Assembly (NCBI GenBank): GCA_036558265.1
Contig: DATBFY010000208.1
Location: 1 to 9,969 of the forward strand
Reading direction: 5' to 3'
Length of the DNA: 9,969 nt
DNA from: RYN-433 sp036558265
Lineage (GTDB): Bacteria; Planctomycetota; Phycisphaerae; Tepidisphaerales; Tepidisphaeraceae
Part shown: in pieces, positions 1 to 5,140 of the stretch
Numbering within the stretch: position 1 is the first letter of the stretch
Layout of the letters: every line of letters starts with the position of its first letter
The notes under the pieces: generated by a model
What the model saw: only the letters and a program-made list of their open reading frames with translations
Databases searched by the model: none
What the model was told of the DNA's origin: nothing
Made by a program: the position numbers and the translations under genes

Positions 1-5
1 CCACC

Positions 6-1049
6 ATGACCCAGACCGCCCCGCCGACAACCCAACCTCCCAATCCGCCGCCCCCCACCCTCGCCCCCGCGCGCGAGGAGGAATACAACCGCATCGGCAT
101 CGATTTCCGCCAGCCGATGCCCTGGCCCAAGGTCAGGGGTCCGGTGATCGACTTCCACTGCCACCTCTTCGCCGCCCGGCACGCCAAAGTCTGGTTCGAA
201 AGCGCGCGTCACTACGGCATCGATTGCTTCCTCTCGATGACGCCGCTCGAAGAGGTCGTGGGCTTGCTCCGCGACTGGCCCGGCCGCATCCAGTTCATCG
301 CCGTCCCGCAGTGGATGTACGAGAAACCCGATTTCGTCAGCGACTGGCTTCGGCGGATCGAGGCCTTTTACAACCTGGGCAGCCGGATCGTGAAGTTCCA
401 CGTGGCGCCGCAGACGATCGTTCGCCGCGGGCCGCTCGACCATCCGCGCTTCCAACCGGTCTTTGATGAGATCCGCGCCCGCAAGATGATGATCATGACC
501 CACGTCGGCGACCCCGAGACGTGGTACCGGGGCAAGTACACCGACACGGCCAAATACGGCACGCGGGATGAGCACTACCGCGTCTGGGAGAGCTTGCTCG
601 ATGCCTTCCGCGGCACGCCCTGGATCGGCGCCCACATGGGCGGCAACCCGGAGAACCTCCCGCGCCTCCAGCGATTGCTCGACAAGTTCCCCGATCTTCA
701 TCTCGACTGCTCGGCCACGCGCTGGATGGCCCGCGAGGTCTCCGCCCGCCGCGACGAGGCGCGCGACTTCATGATCCGCAACGCCGACCGCATCCTCTTC
801 GGCTCGGACCAGGTCAGCGGCGACGACCGCGGCTTCGACTTCCTCGCCAGCCGCTGGTGGACCCACCGCAAGCTCTGGGAAACCACCTACACCGGTCCGA
901 TGCCGATCCTCGACCCGGACCTGCCTTCCGATCAACAGCCGATGTTGCGCGGCCTGGCGCTCCCGGACGAGGTGATCCAGAAGCTTTATCACGATAACGC
1001 GGTCAAAGTCCTCTCTCACGCGGGGCTTACGTTCGGCCAGAGCGTCTGA
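6..1049 (+). CDS. Amidohydrolase family metal-dependent hydrolase (ACMSD-like)
   Basis: This 347-residue protein fits the amidohydrolase-2 family, TIM-barrel metal enzymes that include the decarboxylase ACMSD. The metal-binding pattern is visible in order: DFHCH with H51 and H53 at the first barrel strand, MTHVGD with H166, GAHMGG with H210, and LFGSD with D268. These match the His, His, His, Asp ligands and second active-site His of the ACMSD subgroup. The first 25 residues are proline-rich and low-complexity, with no signal peptide, so the protein is probably cytoplasmic. Only five bases precede the ATG in the window, so no ribosome binding site can be judged and an upstream start cannot be excluded. 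The next gene starts 81 bases later on the same strand. The substrate is unknown: hydrolysis or decarboxylation of a carboxylate are both possible. Family assignment is firm, the reaction is not. Confidence 0.88.
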   Translation: MTQTAPPTTQPPNPPPPTLAPAREEEYNRIGIDFRQPMPWPKVRGPVIDFHCHLFAARHAKVWFESARHYGIDCFLSMTPLEEVVGLLRDWPGRIQFIAVPQWMYEKPDFVSDWLRRIEAFYNLGSRIVKFHVAPQTIVRRGPLDHPRFQPVFDEIRARKMMIMTHVGDPETWYRGKYTDTAKYGTRDEHYRVWESLLDAFRGTPWIGAHMGGNPENLPRLQRLLDKFPDLHLDCSATRWMAREVSARRDEARDFMIRNADRILFGSDQVSGDDRGFDFLASRWWTHRKLWETTYTGPMPILDPDLPSDQQPMLRGLALPDEVIQKLYHDNAVKVLSHAGLTFGQSV

Positions 1050-1130
1050 GGGCGCGCGGCGGAATTTGATTGCCAACACTCCTCCCGCCAACGATGATCG
1101 GCGAGCGCAACAGGAGGCAAGCGCTTACCG

Positions 1131-1967
1131 ATGCCGACCAGAACGGCATTGATCGTGGAGGACGAGCCCGAGCTGGCGGAGCTGTTCGCCGACATCCTGC
1201 GCATGCGCGGGCTCGAACCGTCGGTCCTCCACGCCGGCACCCCCGCCCCACAGTTCATCCGCGACCACCAGCCTGCCCTGGTCCTCCTCGACCTGATGCT
1301 GCCCGACCTGGACGGCTATGCCGTCTGCGAGGAGGTCAAGCTCGATCGCCGCACCAACCTCACCCCCATCGTCATGGTCACGGCCCGCGCGCGGCACGAG
1401 GACCTGGTCAGGGGCCTGGCCGTCGGCGCCAACGAGTACGTCACCAAGCCCTTCACCATCGAGCAGCTCGACGCCGCCATCGACCGGGCGCTCACCTGGC
1501 GCGACGAGCTGCTGCAGTCGGGCGCCCGCGGCGAGATCAACTTCGAGCTCAAGAGCGACGCCAGCTTCCTCGAACAGCTCAACCACATGCTCGCGTCGCT
1601 CTTCCTCTACTCCGGCCTGCCCGCCGAGTCCGCCCGCCAGCTCACCACCGCCATCCGCGAGATGGGGATGAACGCGATCGAGTGGGGCCACCGCAAGCAG
1701 GCCGACCGCCTGGTCAACGTCACCTACCGCATCGACGCCGACCGCGTCGTGATCAAGATCAAGGACTCGGGCCCCGGCTTCGACCCCGGCAAGCTCCCCC
1801 ACGCCGCCGACCCCGAGGACCCCGGCAGGCACATGGAGGTCCGCGACACCCTGGGCCTGCGCGCCGGCGGCTTCGGAATCCTGATGGCCAAGGGCCTGGT
1901 CGACGAGCTGCAATACAACCAGACCGGAAACGAGGTGCGGCTGGTCAAGTATTTCAGCAGGAAATGA
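1131..1967 (+). CDS. Response regulator with RsbW-like HATPase output domain
   Basis: This 278-residue cytoplasmic protein has two domains. Residues 5-122 form a receiver domain with acidic pocket E10/D11/E12, phosphoacceptor D54 in LLDLMLPDLDG, T84 and K106 in TKPF. Residues about 145-276 form an ATPase of the anti-sigma type (HATPase_c_2). It shows the N-box EMGMNAIEWG (E177, N181), the G1 box DSGPGFDP (D212, G214, G216) and the G2 loop GGFGILMAKGLVDE at 246-259. There is no H-box histidine, so it is not a histidine kinase. In related proteins such domains act as serine kinases or anti-sigma factors in partner switching; here phosphorylation of the receiver presumably controls the ATPase (inference). 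An AGGAGG ribosome site at 1112-1117 lies 13 bases before the ATG, rather far but well matched. No sigma factor, STAS antagonist or PP2C phosphatase gene is adjacent. Confidence 0.88.
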   Translation: MPTRTALIVEDEPELAELFADILRMRGLEPSVLHAGTPAPQFIRDHQPALVLLDLMLPDLDGYAVCEEVKLDRRTNLTPIVMVTARARHEDLVRGLAVGANEYVTKPFTIEQLDAAIDRALTWRDELLQSGARGEINFELKSDASFLEQLNHMLASLFLYSGLPAESARQLTTAIREMGMNAIEWGHRKQADRLVNVTYRIDADRVVIKIKDSGPGFDPGKLPHAADPEDPGRHMEVRDTLGLRAGGFGILMAKGLVDELQYNQTGNEVRLVKYFSRK

Positions 1968-1988
1968 TTGGGCGGGATGGCGGAACAA

Positions 1989-2017
1989 TTGACATAGATC
2001 AAGTGGCTGGGTAGGGT
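1989..2017 (+). promoter_or_regulatory. Sigma70-type promoter of the toxin-antitoxin-like operon
   Basis: A perfect TTGACA box at 1989-1994 is followed after 17 bases by TAGGGT at 2012-2017, which keeps the three most conserved -10 bases (T, A and the final T). It lies just after the stop of the response-regulator gene and 41 bases before the ATG at 2059. Transcription would begin near 2024. It indicates that the following two genes are transcribed separately from those upstream. It is recognised by consensus only. Confidence 0.6.
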
Positions 2018-2044
2018 AAACATCGTGGCAAGCTACTGTTGGCC

Positions 2045-2053
2045 AGGGAGAGG
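2045..2053 (+). promoter_or_regulatory. Ribosome binding site fixing the start at 2059
   Basis: The purine stretch AGGGAGAGG sits 5 bases before the ATG at 2059. An in-frame GTG at 2053 would overlap this stretch and leave no room for a ribosome site, so the ATG two codons later is preferred. Confidence 0.6.
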
Positions 2054-2058
2054 TGGTA

Positions 2059-2409
2059 ATGGGGAAAGGGAAGGACGAGGCGGCGCTCGAGTGCTATCGG
2101 AACGTCCTGTTGAAGCTGTGGCACGTCACCGGCTACATCCAGTGGAAAGATTTGCCCCTGCGATGGATCGCGGCAAATCTCCCGAACGTGGGCGTGCGCC
2201 TGATTCACGAGCTCATGGCCCATCACGTGGCGTCGGGCGGCAGGATCGATCAGACCGAAGAAACGCGCCCCGAGTACGTCGCATGGCGATTTCATTACGA
2301 CCTCCGAATGCCGATTTCCAATCGCCGCGTCTATATCGAAACGGTGCTCGATCAGACCGATGACCTGGAGGATTGCACCATCTGGGTCGTCAACATCCAC
2401 GACCAATAA
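2059..2409 (+). CDS. Small protein of unknown family, putative toxin of a type II TA pair
   Basis: This 116-residue protein is not one I can assign to a named family. It has no signal peptide or membrane segment. The N-terminal half looks helical. The C-terminal half has the pattern WRFHYDLRMPISNRRVYIET followed by a short hydrophobic strand CTIWVVNIH at the end, suggesting an alpha/beta fold ending in beta strands, as in many small RNase-type toxins. The conserved-looking HVASGGRIDQTEETRPEY and HYDLR segments are rich in candidate catalytic His, Arg, Glu and Asp residues. The toxin call rests on context: it has its own promoter, is small, and is followed after 17 bases by an MqsA-like antitoxin, the same toxin-first order as mqsRA. 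It does not look like MqsR itself. It could instead be a non-toxic partner. The stop is TAA at 2407-2409. Confidence 0.6.
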   Translation: MGKGKDEAALECYRNVLLKLWHVTGYIQWKDLPLRWIAANLPNVGVRLIHELMAHHVASGGRIDQTEETRPEYVAWRFHYDLRMPISNRRVYIETVLDQTDDLEDCTIWVVNIHDQ

Positions 2410-2426
2410 CGCGCGGGGAGTCAGCC

Positions 2427-2948
2427 ATGATCAACAAACAGCACGCAGCGGCGGGCGAACGTCGAAGGAACTACCCGATCCGCTGCATCAACTGCGGGAA
2501 GAAGGCCGTGAGTCCCGTCATCGCGCGGCGTCACACGGTCACAAAGAACCACGACGGGCGCGCCTATGACCTCGTCGTTGAACATCTGCCCGTGACGCGT
2601 TGCCAGGAGTGCGGAGAGACCTTTTTCACCGACGAATCGGACGACCGCATTAACGTCGCGCTCCGCGAGCGACTCGGGCTCTTGACGCCCGAGCAGATTC
2701 GCGCCAACCTCGACGCGCTCGGTCTCACCCAGAAAGAACTGTCCGACCGGATCGGCGTCGCCGCCGAAACACTCTCGCGATGGCTTTCGGGAGGTATGAT
2801 TCAGTCCCGTGCCATGGACAACCTGCTTCGCACGTTCTTCGCAGTGCCTGAAGTTCGACAGCGTCTGACCGGAAGCACCCAGGATCGTGCCTTTGGAGCG
2901 AGTGTTGTCCACAGGTCGACCGCAAAATCCAAGACGCCCGCGGCTTGA
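2427..2948 (+). CDS. MqsA/YgiT-type antitoxin: zinc finger plus HTH regulator
   Basis: This 173-residue protein has the two-domain plan of MqsA-type antitoxins. An N-terminal zinc site is formed by C20-x2-C23 and C59-x2-C62, spaced by a strand-rich segment that would bind the toxin in this family. A C-terminal XRE-like helix-turn-helix follows, with LTPEQIRANLDALGLTQKEL leading into SDRIGVAAETLSRWLSGG (about residues 86-123) and a closing helix ending in VPEVRQRL. About 27 polar and basic residues follow, a tail that E. coli MqsA (131 residues) lacks. By family knowledge it would neutralise the toxin and repress its own promoter, here the one at 1989-2017. The ATG at 2427 is preferred over an in-frame start 18 codons upstream because GGGGAG at 2415-2420 is 6 bases before it and because it avoids overlap with the preceding gene. 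Confidence 0.82.
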   Translation: MINKQHAAAGERRRNYPIRCINCGKKAVSPVIARRHTVTKNHDGRAYDLVVEHLPVTRCQECGETFFTDESDDRINVALRERLGLLTPEQIRANLDALGLTQKELSDRIGVAAETLSRWLSGGMIQSRAMDNLLRTFFAVPEVRQRLTGSTQDRAFGASVVHRSTAKSKTPAA

Positions 2949-2970
2949 TCATCCGACGTGACATCCAACG

Positions 2971-2999
2971 GAAAACGCCCGCGGACTTCTCCGCGGGCG
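2971..2999 (-). terminator. Intrinsic terminator for the minus-strand lipoprotein gene
   Basis: A perfect 9-bp stem (CGCCCGCGG at 2976-2984 with CCGCGGGCG at 2991-2999) encloses a 6-base loop. Read on the minus strand it is followed directly by TTTTC, the layout of a Rho-independent terminator for the gene ending at 3055. On the plus strand no T-run follows, though the hairpin may still slow transcription leaving the antitoxin gene, which ends 28 bases before the stem. Confidence 0.6.
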
Positions 3000-3004
3000 C
3001 CTCA

Positions 3005-3053
3005 CTGACAACTAACAACTAACAACTAACAACTGACAACCAACTACTAACAA
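3005..3053. repeat. Short A/C-rich heptamer tandem repeat
   Basis: Four consecutive ACAACTA heptamers occupy 3008-3035, the last with A to G at its final base. Degenerate copies follow to about 3053. One strand is almost purely A and C with a few T, a sharp drop in G+C against the surrounding DNA. On the minus strand it reads as TAGTTGT units lying between the lipoprotein stop at 3055 and the terminator, so it would be in that transcript's 3' untranslated region. It contains no spacers and is not a CRISPR array. Confidence 0.75.
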
Positions 3054-3054
3054 T

Positions 3055-3537
3055 TCAATCCGCCAGCTTCATCGGCACGTCGTAAACCTTCCCCTCCCGC
3101 AGGATCTCGATCTTGTTCACCCGCACCGCCTTGTTGTCCATCGGGAACGGCTTGCCGTCACGATCGAACAGCGTCGCGAAGTTGACCTTCTTGAGCGAGT
3201 GGGCCGGCCAGTTGGTCACGTGGAAGACCCACGTGCCGTTCACCCAGACTTCCAGCTCGGTCCAATTCTCGTCCGACAGGTTGAGCATCTCGATCCGGTT
3301 GAAAACCCCGTGATCCACGCTCGCCTGCGCCTGCGCGTCGCCGCCGCGCGGCGAGTCCGCCGGGTACGTCCGCTTGGCCGCGTCCGCCGCGAACTGCGCC
3401 GCCGTCTTCTTCAGATCCGGATCCTTCGGCGGGATCAGCGCCCCCGTCCCCTGGCAGCCGCCGATTAGCGGCAGACACGCGGCCGACATCGCCGCCACCA
3501 TCAACCAACCCATCGATCCAAGTTTCGTCATCTTCAT
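3055..3537 (-). CDS. Putative lipoprotein, unknown function
   Basis: This 160-residue protein begins with a lipoprotein signal: MKMTK, a hydrophobic core, then LPLIGGC with C28 as the likely lipidated cysteine. It would be anchored in a membrane facing outward. After a short linker (GTGALIPPKDPDLKK) comes an alanine-rich helix with a YPADSPRGGDAQ stretch. The C-terminal domain (about 80-160) begins FNRIEMLNLSDENWTELEVW and reads like a small all-beta module. I do not recognise the family. The ATG at 3537 is chosen because GGAAGGA (3547-3553, minus strand) lies 9 bases upstream and because an upstream start at 3579 would add 14 charged residues before the signal peptide. It faces away from the gene at 3779 and is followed by a repeat and a terminator. 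Confidence 0.75.
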   Translation of the reverse strand: MKMTKLGSMGWLMVAAMSAACLPLIGGCQGTGALIPPKDPDLKKTAAQFAADAAKRTYPADSPRGGDAQAQASVDHGVFNRIEMLNLSDENWTELEVWVNGTWVFHVTNWPAHSLKKVNFATLFDRDGKPFPMDNKAVRVNKIEILREGKVYDVPMKLAD

Positions 3538-3546
3538 CGCACGTCG

Positions 3547-3553
3547 TCCTTCC
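3547..3553 (-). promoter_or_regulatory. Ribosome binding site for the lipoprotein at 3055-3537
   Basis: GGAAGGA on the minus strand lies 9 bases before the ATG at 3537 and supports that start over the upstream in-frame codon at 3579. Confidence 0.55.
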
Positions 3554-3778
3554 GAGCTAAGAGCAACCCCAGGCCGCACGACTCCATCCGCACGGCGCGT
3601 CCATCAGCCATTATCGGACGCGTCGGCCAGATTTGATGAGTGAAAGTCGCTTGCCCCTCCCGCATCCCGTCGAATAGCCTGCCGCCTGGAACCGACTTTC
3701 GATACGCCGCCGGCAGTTAGCGGTCGCACCGAAGGTGCATCTCGACAACCGTCGCCCCACTCGACCGGAGGCACGCCC

Positions 3779-4378
3779 GTGACCCAGATCGACATCAACA
3801 GCCAGCAGACCGACGCCCTCTCCACCGCCGCCCACGAGCTGCTGGCGATCGACAGACCCACTGCCTACGCCCGCCTGGTCGTCCGCGGCGACGGCAACCG
3901 CCAGGCCGCCGACCGCCTCCGAAATCTGACCGCCAAAGAGCTCCTGGTCCGCCCCGTTGTCAGCCAATCCGACGCCGACGCCCTGCTCGCCAGCCTGTGG
4001 CTCTGGCATGACTGGCTCGACTCCTCTCACACGATCTCGCAAGGCATCACCACCGCCACCGGGTCCTTCTGGCACGCGATCATGCATCGCCGAGAGGGCG
4101 ATTTCGGCAATTCCAAGTACTGGTACGCCCGCTGCGCCACTCATCCCGTCCTGAAGCAGATGACGCCCTTCGCCAATGACCTGCTTCATCCCCTGCCGGC
4201 CGATAAAAGCCTCCTGCGGCTGGTCAAAAGCGGCTGGGACCCCAACGCCTTCGTCGATCTGGTCCAGCAGGTCGAAGGCCAGGAGAACGACCCTCGTCAT
4301 CATGCGGCGGTCACGCTCCAGCGGCTTGAATGGCGGCTCCTCTTCGACCATTGCATGAGGGCCGCGACCGGCCAGTGA
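3779..4378 (+). CDS. Conserved hypothetical protein with WHAIMHRREGDFGNSKYW motif
   Basis: This 199-residue protein begins at GTG, supported by GGAGG at 3767-3771, seven bases upstream. It has no signal peptide or obvious membrane segment and looks largely helical. The most striking part is residues 74-123, with LWLWHDWLDSSHTISQ followed by TGSFWHAIMHRREGDFGNSK and then YWYARCATHPVL. Closely spaced W, H, R, E, D and N residues suggest a conserved ligand- or metal-binding surface (H77, H84, H99, H103, E106, D108). I recall similar proteins in planctomycetes and other soil bacteria, always without function; that is memory, not a search. The C-terminal part, DPNAFVDLVQQVEG to the end, reads as amphipathic helices. 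The gene following on the same strand begins 35 bases later and may be co-transcribed. No function is proposed. Confidence 0.72.
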   Translation: MTQIDINSQQTDALSTAAHELLAIDRPTAYARLVVRGDGNRQAADRLRNLTAKELLVRPVVSQSDADALLASLWLWHDWLDSSHTISQGITTATGSFWHAIMHRREGDFGNSKYWYARCATHPVLKQMTPFANDLLHPLPADKSLLRLVKSGWDPNAFVDLVQQVEGQENDPRHHAAVTLQRLEWRLLFDHCMRAATGQ

Positions 4379-4413
4379 CGCCTATCTGATCATTGCCAAA
4401 AAGCCGACGTAAT

Positions 4414-5025
4414 ATGCGCATGCCGTTCTTTCGCCTTGCCCTTGGCGCCGTCTGTCTGACGCTCGTTGCGGGCTGTCGGACAAACCCCGTCCAACCGCCC
4501 GCCACGCAGCCGATGGCAGACATCGGCTTATCGGACCCCGTGCCATTGGCCAGCGTCGATGCGATCGTCGTCCCGCCCATCGGCTGGAAACCCGATGACC
4601 CCAAGGGCTCCGACCGCCACGCCCACCAGGTCTGGCTAAGCCCCACCGGCAAGACCGCCTACGGCGTCATCCACTTCGGCCTGCCGCTCCCCTTCTCCGC
4701 CAGTTGGATCATCAACCCCTTCATCTCCGAGATGAAGAAGAGCGAAGGGGAAGCCACGCTCGTCGGCCAGCCGCAGAAGGATGACGCCCTGCCGGGTATG
4801 CGCTTCACGGTGCTCAGCCCCGAGTACAAGATGCGGATCAACCTGATCTGCAAGGGATTCTCCGGCTGGGCGGTCTATGCCGGCACCATCCGTGGGCAGG
4901 AGGAAGCCCCCGACGAGCTCAAACTCGCCGAGCAGGCGCGCGAGCACACGCGCGTCGGTGTAACGGGCACCAGCAGCCAGGCGCCGCCCACGTTTACCAG
5001 ACCTACCGCCTCCGTCGCGGAATGA
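4414..5025 (+). CDS. Putative lipoprotein, unknown function
   Basis: This 203-residue protein has a clear lipoprotein signal: MRMPFFR, the core LALGAVCLTLVAG, and C21 in the lipobox LVAGC. A short proline-rich linker (NPVQPPATQP) leads to a globular part containing VVPPIGWKPDDPKGSDRHAH, then QVWLSPTGKTAYGVIHF. This resembles a small alpha/beta domain handling a peptide or surface partner, but I do not recognise the family. An SSWIINPF-like hydrophobic patch (SASWIINPFISEMKKSEGE) follows. The tail (TGTSSQAPPTFTRPTASVAE) is disordered. The start is uncertain: ATG at 4414, ATG at 4420 and TTG at 4393 are all in frame, and none has a convincing ribosome site. The ATG at 4414 gives a normal-length signal peptide. 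It follows the gene at 3779-4378 by 35 bases. Confidence 0.7.
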   Translation: MRMPFFRLALGAVCLTLVAGCRTNPVQPPATQPMADIGLSDPVPLASVDAIVVPPIGWKPDDPKGSDRHAHQVWLSPTGKTAYGVIHFGLPLPFSASWIINPFISEMKKSEGEATLVGQPQKDDALPGMRFTVLSPEYKMRINLICKGFSGWAVYAGTIRGQEEAPDELKLAEQAREHTRVGVTGTSSQAPPTFTRPTASVAE

Positions 5026-5126
5026 CCTTCCCGTAACTTCATCCATTCATTACAGTTAGGACAGCCGTTCGGCGGCTTGCCATCGGCCGCGCTGTATTCG
5101 ATCTCTCCTTCCAGCCACTCATGGGA

Positions 5127-5133
5127 AGAGGAG
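5127..5133 (+). promoter_or_regulatory. Ribosome binding site of the calpain-like gene
   Basis: AGAGGAG lies 7 bases before the ATG at 5141, within a purine-only stretch running from about 5123. It supports that start, which also places the LEPR motif close to the N-terminus as expected. Confidence 0.6.
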
Positions 5134-5140
5134 AGAGAAG

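Noticed and set aside
1125..1988. A 287-codon minus-strand open frame opposite the response regulator
   Set aside because: The plus strand encodes clear receiver and ATPase motifs; the antisense product is low-complexity Val/Gly/Asp.
2059..2409. Identification of the first TA gene as MqsR
   Set aside because: No MqsR-like sequence could be recognised; only the gene order and neighbouring antitoxin match that system.
3005..3053. Possible CRISPR array
   Set aside because: The unit is only 7 bases with no spacers between copies.
3651..3680. Possible promoter TTGCCC-N18-TAGCCT before the gene at 3779
   Set aside because: Both boxes are poor matches and the spacing is not optimal; no better candidate was seen in this divergent gap.
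3726..3738. Small hairpin GCACC-GAA-GGTGC upstream of the gene at 3779
   Set aside because: A five-pair stem with a three-base loop is expected by chance in G+C-rich DNA and has no supporting context.
3611..4351. A 246-codon minus-strand open frame opposite the conserved hypothetical protein
   Set aside because: The plus-strand frame has a strong ribosome site and a motif-like W/H/E/D cluster, whereas the antisense product is Gly/Val-rich and shows no domain.
5063..5077. Small hairpin AGCCG-TTCGG-CGGCT between the lipoprotein and calpain-like genes, as a terminator
   Set aside because: Only five pairs and no T-run follow, so it is too weak to call.
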